Assembly (NCBI RefSeq): GCF_016904885.1
Contig: NZ_JADWYI010000001.1
Location: 8,737,224 to 8,801,223, forward strand
DNA from: Archangium primigenium
GTDB taxonomy: Bacteria; Myxococcota; Myxococcia; Myxococcales; Myxococcaceae
DNA length: 64,000 nt
Direction: 5' to 3'
Position numbers and translations under genes: made by a program. Positions 40,999 through 48,350 of the stretch are shown in pieces. The notes beneath the pieces are model-generated. The model worked only from the letters and a program-made list of their open reading frames with translations. It ran no database searches and was not told where the DNA came from. Numbering within the stretch: the first letter of the stretch is position 1; every line of letters begins with the position of its first letter.

Positions 40999-41622
40999 TC
41001 AGGCGCGGATGAAGTCGAAGCGCGCGATGTGCGCGCGGAGGTCCTCCTCGGTGGACTCGTCCGCCTTCGCGACGAGCGGGGCGAACATCGTCAGCGCGGC
41101 GGTCTCCGGAGGCTGCTGGTTGATCACGCTCACCGTGACGTTCCCCGAACGGCCCGGCCAGGGAACACGGAGCAACTCCGGCGCCCGGCGGGCGACATCC
41201 ACCACGGTGAAGTGCGGCCAGCCAGGAAGGCGCAGGGTGTCCGGATCGCAGCCCATGAAGCGGCAGTCGTCCAGACGCGCCTCGGTGAAGTCACAGTCCT
41301 CGATGGCGCCGTGCTCGTAGCCCTTCGCATAGCCGGGCCAGTGTCCGAAGGAATTCCCACACAAACGGCCCTTGAAGCGGCACCCCTTGAGGGAGGCCCC
41401 GATCCACTCCTGGAAGTTCTTCAGCTCCTGCTTCACCTCGAAGGTGCAGTCGATGAATCGAACCGCATCGATGAAGAGGTTTCGAGCGGGCACTTTCAAG
41501 ATGAGCGTGCAGTTGATCAACGTCAGGTTGGCGCCAAGGAAGTAGAGCGCGCCTTTGTCGGTCAGCTCCAACCGCTCATTCTCGATGGTCTTGTCTTCGT
41601 AGAAGACCTTGGTGAAGAGCAT
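40999..41622 (-). CDS. Second pentapeptide-like immunity protein, paired with a broken toxin gene
   Basis: 207 residues from ATG 41622, after a GAGGGCGGGG stretch. It is clearly homologous along its length to the immunity protein at 17393-18019: shared ERLELTDKG, FIDC[AT]FEVKQELKN, ASLKGCRF, GYEHGAIEDCDF/WEHGAIEDCDF, EARLD[GD]CRFMGC. It has the same irregular pentapeptide-like cysteine turns. The open frame is intact, so it may still protect against the SitA toxin of kin or of the 18 kb locus, making it an orphan immunity gene. There are only eight bases between it and the stop of the toxin remnant upstream. Confidence 0.75.
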   Translation of the reverse strand: MLFTKVFYEDKTIENERLELTDKGALYFLGANLTLINCTLILKVPARNLFIDAVRFIDCTFEVKQELKNFQEWIGASLKGCRFKGRLCGNSFGHWPGYAKGYEHGAIEDCDFTEARLDDCRFMGCDPDTLRLPGWPHFTVVDVARRAPELLRVPWPGRSGNVTVSVINQQPPETAALTMFAPLVAKADESTEEDLRAHIARFDFIRA

Positions 41623-41630
41623 CCCCGCCC

Positions 41631-41909
41631 TCAAAAGGTGAGCATCCGGAAGAACTCGCCCGCCATGCGCCTGCCATGCCGCGCCAGATTCGACTACCGA
41701 ACCACCCGCCGCACGGCTCGCTGGAACTCGGAGCCCCCCACGACGCCTGGCCCCTCGCCCCCCTCCAGGACCTCCAGGTCGTACGCCACCGCGGGCACGG
41801 CCTCCGGTCGAGGCCTCGCCCGCGTGTGGGGCACGCCCGTGGCACACGCCGCGTGCAGCACCAGCACCAGCAACGCCCACGCACCTACACGGTGGTTGCT
41901 CAAACCCAC
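41631..41909 (-). pseudogene. Collapsed SitA-like toxin gene: leader plus last 20 codons
   Basis: The frame begins at GTG 41909 behind GGAGGAG. The first ~70 codons encode a lipoprotein leader (GAWALLVLVLHAACATGVP, Cys22 the acylated residue; compare VLWLVGLVLQAACATPVP in the intact gene) and a stretch similar to residues 30-65 of the intact toxin. A stop follows at 41694-41696. Directly after it, in the same frame, come SNLARHGRRMAGEFFRMLTF and TGA, matching the last 20 residues of the intact toxin almost exactly (one Asp to Glu). The ~400 residues between are gone. The junction lies at GGTTCGG, shared with the intact gene; one extra T there shapes the stop. The order toxin-immunity is kept. 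Confidence 0.8.
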
Positions 41910-41927
41910 ATCTCCTCCCGAGGGAAC

Positions 41928-41987
41928 TTCAAGATTCTTGAATGAAAGGATCTTGAAGTCCGACGCGCCGCTTCAAGTTCCTTGAAG
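41928..41987 (+). promoter_or_regulatory. Two perfect TTCAAG-N3-CTTGAA dyads upstream of the RND operon
   Basis: TTCAAGATTCTTGAA (41928-41942) and TTCAAGTTCCTTGAA (41972-41986) are perfect 6-3-6 palindromes; the second extends to 7-3-7 (41971-41987). A half-site CTTGAAG (41952-41958) lies between. The dyad centres are 44 bases apart, about four helical turns, so a regulator could sit on one face. This stretch is markedly less GC-rich than its surroundings. It lies between the toxin remnant (minus) and the efflux operon (plus), so it could serve either. A MerR- or TetR-type metal regulator is plausible, but none is encoded nearby. Confidence 0.6.
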
Positions 41988-42078
41988 TGGGGTGGACGCC
42001 AACCCCCCGGAATCTCTTGGAGCGCGCCGGGCATGGATGTTGCCATGGCAGGACACAACCCCACCGGGAGCCTTGTCC

Positions 42079-43428
42079 TTGCGCCGCGTTCCAACCCTCA
42101 TCCTTTCCTGCCTGCTCCTCGGGACCCCCGCCGCCTCGGCCGCATCGAAGGGCGAGGCCGCGCCGTCCACCGCTCCCGCCCGCGACTCCGTCACCCTGGA
42201 CTCCCTGCCCGACGAGGACGGGGTCGCCGCGCTGCTCTGGGAGCGCTCGACCCAGTTCACCCAGGCGCGCATCCGCGTGGACGAGGCGCAGGCGGAGCTC
42301 ACGCGCACCCAGCTGCTGCCCAACCCCGAGCTGGATCTGTCGTGGAACACGCTGCCGCTCGGCCCCACCAACCCGCCCGGACTCGACCGGCTGCGCGACG
42401 TGCCCAACTACCAGGCCGGCGTGTCGCAGCTCGTGGAGCTGGGCAAGCGCGGCCCCCGTCAGCGCTCGGCCCGCGCCGCGCTGTCCGCCACCGCGCTCGA
42501 CGTGCAGGCGGAGCTGCGCGAGCTCACGTACGACTTCCTGCAACGCGTGGCGGCCGTGGCCACCGCGCAGGTGCGCCTGGCCGAGCTGGAGGGCCTGGCC
42601 GCCGACGCCGCCCGGCTCACCGAGCTGGAGCGCATCCGCCAGCAGCGCGGCGACACGGCGGGGCTGGACGTGGACCGGGCGGTGCTCGAGGAGGCGCAGT
42701 TGCAGGGCCAGCTTGCCGAGGAGCATTCCAACCTGTCCGAGGCCCTGCTGGAGTGCTCGCGCGCCGCGGGCCTCGCGTGCGTGCCCTTCTCCGCGCGCGA
42801 GCTGGCGGCCTCCTTCCTCGAGCGGCGCCTGTCGCGCACGCAGGCGCCGAACACCGAGGACCTCCCGCAGCGGCCCGACCTGCGCGCGCTCCAGGCCCAG
42901 CGCCAGAGCTCCCAGGAGAGCCTCACGCTGGCGCGGCGGGGCTGGGTGCCGGACCCCACCTTCCGCGTGGGCTACGTGCATGACCGCTTCGTCGAGTCGG
43001 GCAACCAGCTCAACTCGGTCTTCGTGGGCATGTCCTTCCCGCTGCCCGTGTTCGACCACGGCCAGGCGTCCGCGCGGCTCGCGAGCGCCCAGGCCGAGGC
43101 GGCCGAGCGCACGCGCCAGCAGCTCACCTCCCAGGCGCGGCGGGACGTCACGGCGCTGATCGCCCAGCGCGACGCGCTCGAGGCCCGGCGCGCGCAAGTG
43201 CGCCAGAAGAACCTGCCCCTGGCGTCCTCGCTCGTCGGGCGCCTGGAGGCCGCGGTGAAGGCGGGCGGCGCCTCGCTGCAGGACCTCATCTTCGCGCGCC
43301 GCACCTACGGCCAGCTGTTGCTGGACGCCGCGCAGCTCGACCTCAACGCCTACCACCTCTCGGTGGAGCTCGAGCGCGCGAGCGCCGCCGGGCCCCGGGC
43401 CCCCGGCGAGCTGGGCAGCCACTTCTAG
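42079..43428 (+). CDS. TolC/CzcC-family outer-membrane efflux protein
   Basis: 449 residues from TTG 42079, chosen because GGGAG lies eight bases before and a clean signal peptide follows (RRVPTLILSCLLLGTPAASA). ATG 42037 and GTG 41992 are earlier in-frame alternatives. The mature protein has the two long helical repeats of the outer-membrane factor family (LLPNPELDLSWNTLPLGP, then GWVPDPTFRVGYVHDRF). It would form the outer channel of the tripartite heavy-metal pump encoded with the next two genes, spaced by 37 and 45 bases. Confidence 0.9.
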   Translation: MRRVPTLILSCLLLGTPAASAASKGEAAPSTAPARDSVTLDSLPDEDGVAALLWERSTQFTQARIRVDEAQAELTRTQLLPNPELDLSWNTLPLGPTNPPGLDRLRDVPNYQAGVSQLVELGKRGPRQRSARAALSATALDVQAELRELTYDFLQRVAAVATAQVRLAELEGLAADAARLTELERIRQQRGDTAGLDVDRAVLEEAQLQGQLAEEHSNLSEALLECSRAAGLACVPFSARELAASFLERRLSRTQAPNTEDLPQRPDLRALQAQRQSSQESLTLARRGWVPDPTFRVGYVHDRFVESGNQLNSVFVGMSFPLPVFDHGQASARLASAQAEAAERTRQQLTSQARRDVTALIAQRDALEARRAQVRQKNLPLASSLVGRLEAAVKAGGASLQDLIFARRTYGQLLLDAAQLDLNAYHLSVELERASAAGPRAPGELGSHF

Positions 43429-43465
43429 AACCCCTTTTCCTCTTTCCCTCTCAGGAATCCCTCCC

Positions 43466-44626
43466 ATGACCGCTCCCGCCTCCCGTCTCGTCCGTGGCCT
43501 CACCTCCGCCAGCCTGCTCCTGGGCGCCGCCGTCACCCTGGGCTCGATGCTGGGCTGCTCCACGGCCGCCGTGGCCGAGTCGCCCTCGTCCATCGCGCCC
43601 ATCGTGAAGGGCGAGAGCGTGCAGCTGTCTCCGGACGGGCCGCAGTGGCAGTACATCGACCTGGCGGTGGCGGCCGTGGCTCCGGCGCTCGTGCCGCTGC
43701 CGGCGCCGGGCCGCGTGGACCTGGACCTGCGCCGCACGGCGAGCGTGGGCACGCCGCTCACCGGCCGCGTGGACGAGCTGCGCGTGCGCATCGGGGATCG
43801 CGTGAAGGCCGGCGACAAGCTCTTCTCCGTGCGCTCGGCGGCGTTCGCGGACCTGGACCGCGAGCTCAAGAGCGCCGAGACCGAGGTGATGGACAAGCAG
43901 CGCGTGGCCGAGCGCGTGCGCTCGCTCGTGCAGTTGCAGGCGGCGCCGGAGAAGGATCTCCAGTCGGCCGAGGCCGAGCTGCGCCAGGCCCGGCTCTCGC
44001 TGCAGGCGGCCCAGGCCAAGCGCTCGAGCCTGTCGGTGGCGGCGCAGGGGGACAACCTCTTCTGGGTGAAGGCGCCGCGCGCGGGCACGGTGGTGGACCT
44101 GGACGTGGTGGACAGCCAGGAGGTGACGCCCGAGCGCGATCGGCCGCTCGTGCGCATCTCCGACCTGGACGAGGTGCTGGTGGTGGCGGACGTGCAGGAG
44201 GCGGACGCCCCGGCGCTGCGCGAGGGCCAGGAGGTGAGCATCACCACCCAGGGCGGCTCGGTGGTGCGCAAGGGGACGGTGGAGCGGGTGTCGGAGGTGG
44301 TGGATCCGCAGCGCCGCACGGTGTCGGTGCGCGCGCGGGTGCTCAACGCGGACCGGGCGCTGCGGCCCAACGCCTTCGTGGAGATGGCGGCCGTGACGAG
44401 CAGTGACGCCACGCGGGTGCGGGTGCCGGCCAGCGCGGTGGTGACCAACGGCGAGCGCGCGGTGGTGTTCGTGGCCCGGGAGGCGGGCCACCTCGAGCGC
44501 GTGCCGGTGACGGTGGGTCGGCGTCGCGGCGCCGAGGTGGACCTCATCGCCGGGCTGGAGGCCGGCAGCCGCTACGTCTCGCGGGGCGCCTTGCTCCTCG
44601 AGAACACCATCGAACTGGCCGACTAG
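43466..44626 (+). CDS. RND efflux periplasmic adaptor (CzcB/CusB-like)
   Basis: 386 residues. A lipobox LGSMLGC near residue 30 suggests a lipid-anchored adaptor. The barrel-sandwich part (TPLTGRVDELRVRIGDRVKAGDKLF) flanks a coiled-coil hairpin (SAETEVMDKQRVAERVRSL... AEAELRQARLSLQAAQAK), then the beta-barrel (EVLVVADVQEADAPALREGQEV) and membrane-proximal domains. It bridges the pump and the outer-membrane channel. There is no metal-binding N-terminal extension such as the Met-rich site of CusB. Confidence 0.93.
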   Translation: MTAPASRLVRGLTSASLLLGAAVTLGSMLGCSTAAVAESPSSIAPIVKGESVQLSPDGPQWQYIDLAVAAVAPALVPLPAPGRVDLDLRRTASVGTPLTGRVDELRVRIGDRVKAGDKLFSVRSAAFADLDRELKSAETEVMDKQRVAERVRSLVQLQAAPEKDLQSAEAELRQARLSLQAAQAKRSSLSVAAQGDNLFWVKAPRAGTVVDLDVVDSQEVTPERDRPLVRISDLDEVLVVADVQEADAPALREGQEVSITTQGGSVVRKGTVERVSEVVDPQRRTVSVRARVLNADRALRPNAFVEMAAVTSSDATRVRVPASAVVTNGERAVVFVAREAGHLERVPVTVGRRRGAEVDLIAGLEAGSRYVSRGALLLENTIELAD

Positions 44627-44671
44627 CCGCCGTCCCCTCCCCCCTTCGCGCCCTCCCCCGGAGACACACGC

Positions 44672-47600
44672 ATGTTCGACAAGTTGGTGGATTTCTCCCT
44701 GAAGAACCGGGCCGCGGTCCTGTTCTTCACGGTGCTGGTGGCCATCTGGGGCTGGGTGAGCTTCAAGGGGCTCACCATCGAGGCCTTCCCGGACCCCACG
44801 GACACCCAGGTGCAGGTCATCACCCTGTTTCCGGGCCAGCCCGCCGAGGAGGTGGAGCGGCAGATCGGCCTGCCCCTGGAGCGCGCGCTCAACGGCACGC
44901 CGGGGATGAACCGGCTGCGCAACCTGTCGCTCTTCGGCCTGTCCTTCGTGACGCTCACCTTCAATGACGGGGTGGACGGGCTCGCGGCGCGCGCCCAGGT
45001 GCTCGAGCGGCTGCGCGACGCGGAACTGCCCGAGGGCATCAACCCGGAGCTGGGCCCGTATGCCACGCCCATCGGCGAGGTGTACCGCTACACGCTCACC
45101 GGGGCCAAGGGCGACCCGATGAAGCTGCGCACGCTGCAGGAGTGGGTGGTGCGCCCGCAGATGCTGCGCGTCAACGGGATCGCGGACGTGGTGTCCATCG
45201 GTGGCCTCTTGCGCGAGGTGCACGTGCAGCCGGACCCGGCGCGCCTGGCGGCCTTCGACCTGCAGCTCGAGGACCTGGAGCGGGCGCTGCGCGACGGTAG
45301 CCGCAACGCCTCGGGCGGCATCCTCGAGCGCGGCTCGGAGCAGCTCGTCATCCGCAGCAAGGGCCTGTTCACCACCCTGGACGACATCCGCCTGGTGCGC
45401 GTGGCCACGCACGAGGGCACGCCCGTGTTCGTCAAGGACGTGGCCGAGGTGACGGACGGCTGGGCACCGCGCCAGGGCGTGGTGAGCCGGGGCGACGACT
45501 ACGACACGGTGGAGGGCATCGTGCTGATGCGCCGGGGCGAGAACCCCTCCGAGGTGCTCCACCGGCTGCGCGACGCGGTGGGGGAGATCAACCACCGGCT
45601 CGCGCCCGAGGGCGCCAAGGTCACCCCCTTCTATGACCGCACGGACCTGGTGAACACCACGCTCAAGACGGTGGGCCACAACCTGCTGGAAGGCGGCATC
45701 GTGGTGACGCTGGTGCTCTTCATCTTCCTGTTGGACCTGCGCGCGGCGCTGGTGGTGGGCACGCTCATCCCCCTGTCGCTGCTCACGTCCTTCATCTACC
45801 TGAAGATGCGCGGCATGTCGGCCAACCTCCTGTCCCTGGGAGCGGTGGACTTCGGCATCATCGTGGACGGCGGCGTGGTCATCATCGAAAGCATCCTGCT
45901 CAAGCTGGCGATGGACCACGGGCATGGCGCGGCGAACAAACCCGGCCAGGAAGAGGTCTCGGTGGACGCGCGCATCCGCCAGGCGACGAGCCAGGTGGTG
46001 CGGCCCACGGTCTTCGCCATGCTCATCATCATCGCGGCCTACCTGCCCATCTTCATGCTGGAGCGGGTGGAGGGGCGCATGTTCAGCCCCATGGCCAACA
46101 CGGTGGTGGCGGCGCTCGTGGGCGCGCTCATCTTCTCGGTGACGCTGGTGCCGGTGCTCGCCTCGTTCGCCTACCGCAAGGGCGTCAAGCACCGCGAGAG
46201 CCCCGTGCTCAAGCTGGCCGAGCGCGCCTATGCCCCGGTGCTCAAGTTCTCCCTCAAGCGGCCCGCGGTGGTGCTGGCGCTGGCGACCGTGGGCCTCGTG
46301 GCCGCGGGCATCACCCTGCCCCGGCTGGGCAGCGAGTTCCTGCCCGCGCTCAACGAGGGCAGCATCTACATGACGTTCAGCCTGCCCTCGAACATCTCCC
46401 TCAACGAGGGGCGCAAGCTCGTGCCGCGCATCACGAAGATCCTCGAGGAGGCGCCCCAGGTGGAGCAGGTGCTCTCGGCGCTCGGCCGGCCCGAGGACGG
46501 CACGGACGCCAAGCTCACCAACAACCTGGAGTTCTTCGTCAAGCTGCGCCCGCCCCACGAGTGGCCCAAGGACACGCCCACGCTGGATGACGTGATGGAC
46601 CGGCTCAAGCGGCCCATCGACGGCATCCCCGGCCTGGAGGTGAACTTCAGCCAGCCCATCGGCGACAACGTCAACGAGAGCATCTCCGGCCAGCAGGGGC
46701 AGATCGCCGTGAAGCTCTTCGGCGACGACCTGGCGGCGCTGCAGACGCTGGCGGAGAAGGTGAAGGGCACCATCTCGCGCGTGGAGGGCGTGGCGGACCT
46801 GGGCCTGGTCAAGAGCGCGCCGGTGATGCAGGTGCAGGTGTCGCCGGACCGCATGGCGCTCGCGCGCCACGGCCTGGACATGGAGGACTTCCAGCACGTG
46901 CTCCAGACAGCGCTCGGCGGCCAGCCGGTGAGCGAGTTCTGGGAGGGCGAGCGCAAGTTCGACGTGGTCATCCGCCTGCCTTCCTCCAGCCGGGACGACG
47001 TGGAGAAGATCCGCAAGCTGCGCGTGCCGGTGGACGGCGGCGTGATGGTGCCCCTGGAGGCGCTGGCCCAGGTGGGCAGTGGCGAGGGCCGGGCGTCCAT
47101 CAACCGCGAGAATGGCCGGCGCTACATCGGCATCCGCATGAACGTGCGCGGCCGGGACATGGGCTCGTTCGTGGAGGAGGCCCGGGCCAAGGTGGCCAGC
47201 GAGGTGCCGCTGCCGCAGGGCGTGGGCATCGAGTGGGGCGGCGAGTTCGAGAGCAAGGAGCGCGCGATGAACCGGCTGCTCACGGTGGTGCCGGTGGCGC
47301 TCGTCATCACCCTGCTGCTGCTCTTCAAGGCCTTCGACTCGTTCAGCCGCGCCGTCATCACCCTGCTCAACGTGCCCTTCGCGCTCATGGGCGGCGTGTT
47401 CGGCCTGGCCCTGGCGGGCATGCCGCTGTCGGTGGCGGCCGCGGTGGGCTTCATCGCCCTCATCGGCCAGGCGTCGCTCAACGGGGTGCTCGTGATGAGC
47501 GCCATCGCCGAGCGGCGCGCGGCGGGCGAGGCCATGGACTCGGCCATCCTCCACGGCGCGCTGGAGCGGCTGCGGCCGGTGCTCATGACCGCGTCGCTCG

Positions 47601-47833
47601 CGGCCCTGGGCCTGGTGCCCGCGTGCATGAGCCGGGGCATCGGCTCGGAGACGCAGAAGCCCCTGGCCGTGGTCATCGTGGCGGGAACCCTCTCCGCCTG
47701 TGTGCTCACCCTGGTGTTGCTGCCCGTGATGTACCAGCTCTTCACCCGCTACACGGATTCGTTGCGCGGCAAGCTCCCCCCTCGCCTGCTGCGCCCGACG
47801 CCCACGGATGAGGAGCTGCGCCGGGCGAGCTGA
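44672..47833 (+). CDS. Heavy-metal RND efflux pump (CzcA/CusA family)
   Basis: 1053 residues with 12 expected membrane helices. The N-terminus (LKNRAAVLFFTVLVAIWGW...) and the motif AVDFGIIVDGGVVIIES in helix 4, carrying the Asp/Asp/Glu residues that mark the heavy-metal (HME) branch, place it with CzcA/CusA instead of drug pumps. The two periplasmic porter domains and a duplicated membrane half with LIGQASLNGVLVMS are visible. It uses the proton gradient to expel divalent metals or Cu+/Ag+; the Met residues that would decide for CusA were not checked. It is the third gene of the operon. Confidence 0.95.
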   Translation: MFDKLVDFSLKNRAAVLFFTVLVAIWGWVSFKGLTIEAFPDPTDTQVQVITLFPGQPAEEVERQIGLPLERALNGTPGMNRLRNLSLFGLSFVTLTFNDGVDGLAARAQVLERLRDAELPEGINPELGPYATPIGEVYRYTLTGAKGDPMKLRTLQEWVVRPQMLRVNGIADVVSIGGLLREVHVQPDPARLAAFDLQLEDLERALRDGSRNASGGILERGSEQLVIRSKGLFTTLDDIRLVRVATHEGTPVFVKDVAEVTDGWAPRQGVVSRGDDYDTVEGIVLMRRGENPSEVLHRLRDAVGEINHRLAPEGAKVTPFYDRTDLVNTTLKTVGHNLLEGGIVVTLVLFIFLLDLRAALVVGTLIPLSLLTSFIYLKMRGMSANLLSLGAVDFGIIVDGGVVIIESILLKLAMDHGHGAANKPGQEEVSVDARIRQATSQVVRPTVFAMLIIIAAYLPIFMLERVEGRMFSPMANTVVAALVGALIFSVTLVPVLASFAYRKGVKHRESPVLKLAERAYAPVLKFSLKRPAVVLALATVGLVAAGITLPRLGSEFLPALNEGSIYMTFSLPSNISLNEGRKLVPRITKILEEAPQVEQVLSALGRPEDGTDAKLTNNLEFFVKLRPPHEWPKDTPTLDDVMDRLKRPIDGIPGLEVNFSQPIGDNVNESISGQQGQIAVKLFGDDLAALQTLAEKVKGTISRVEGVADLGLVKSAPVMQVQVSPDRMALARHGLDMEDFQHVLQTALGGQPVSEFWEGERKFDVVIRLPSSSRDDVEKIRKLRVPVDGGVMVPLEALAQVGSGEGRASINRENGRRYIGIRMNVRGRDMGSFVEEARAKVASEVPLPQGVGIEWGGEFESKERAMNRLLTVVPVALVITLLLLFKAFDSFSRAVITLLNVPFALMGGVFGLALAGMPLSVAAAVGFIALIGQASLNGVLVMSAIAERRAAGEAMDSAILHGALERLRPVLMTASLAALGLVPACMSRGIGSETQKPLAVVIVAGTLSACVLTLVLLPVMYQLFTRYTDSLRGKLPPRLLRPTPTDEELRRAS

Positions 47834-47900
47834 AGCGGGCTCGCCAGGCGGTGAGGGGTTGCGGGGGGCGCCCCTCCTCCCGGAGCCCCTTCACGTCTTC

Positions 47901-48275
47901 TCAGTCGGGGCTCGCCGGCTCCACCCGGAAGCCGATGGGGCGCGAGGGGGCGTCGTCCTCCCGCGCCTCGTCCTCGTCCACGACGGTGCCCATGCGGGCC
48001 GCGGACAGGGCCGCGGGCGAGGGCGTGAGCCGCCCGGTCACCTCGAGCACGTCGCCCAGGTGGGCATGGGACAGTTGCGCGCGGTCGAGCCTCAGGTAGA
48101 TGTGCTCCCGGTCGATGGTCTCCACGGCCCGGAACGGCACCCGGTAGTCGTGGGCGAAGAACACGCCCCGCTCCACCACGAAGGCATCGTCCGCCAGTCC
48201 GATGACCTTGCCCAGAGCGCGCCCATCCCGGCTCTTCACGTCCATTCCGATCAGGATGTCCAATCGCTGTCCCAT
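47901..48275 (-). CDS. PRC-barrel-like domain protein
   Basis: 124 residues from ATG 48275, with GGAGG five bases upstream. The first ~80 residues (LDILIGMDVKSRDGRALGKVIGLADDAFVVERGVFFAHDYRVPFRAVETIDREHIYLRLDRAQLS) have the two-strand-rich PRC-barrel pattern. The rest is acidic and probably disordered. PRC-barrel proteins bind partners or RNA; no role can be assigned. It is the last gene before the converging pump operon and lies 75 bases downstream of the kinase gene. Confidence 0.75.
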   Translation of the reverse strand: MGQRLDILIGMDVKSRDGRALGKVIGLADDAFVVERGVFFAHDYRVPFRAVETIDREHIYLRLDRAQLSHAHLGDVLEVTGRLTPSPAALSAARMGTVVDEDEAREDDAPSRPIGFRVEPASPD

Positions 48276-48350
48276 GAGTCCTCCTCTCCGCAAGAGAAAG
48301 GTGGAGCCGCATGTGACGCGTGTGCAGGAGGCGGTCGGCGCCCCGGAGGC

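Noticed and set aside
41694-41909. Seventy-one-codon frame considered as a complete small lipoprotein gene
   Set aside because: The leader and following residues match the intact toxin gene, and the toxin's last 20 codons follow in frame after the stop, so a deletion remnant explains it better.
43451-47554. Minus-strand open frame of 1367 codons
   Set aside because: It lies antisense to the adaptor and RND pump genes, which have clear family motifs. The His/Arg/Gly-rich translation is what a GC-biased reverse strand gives.
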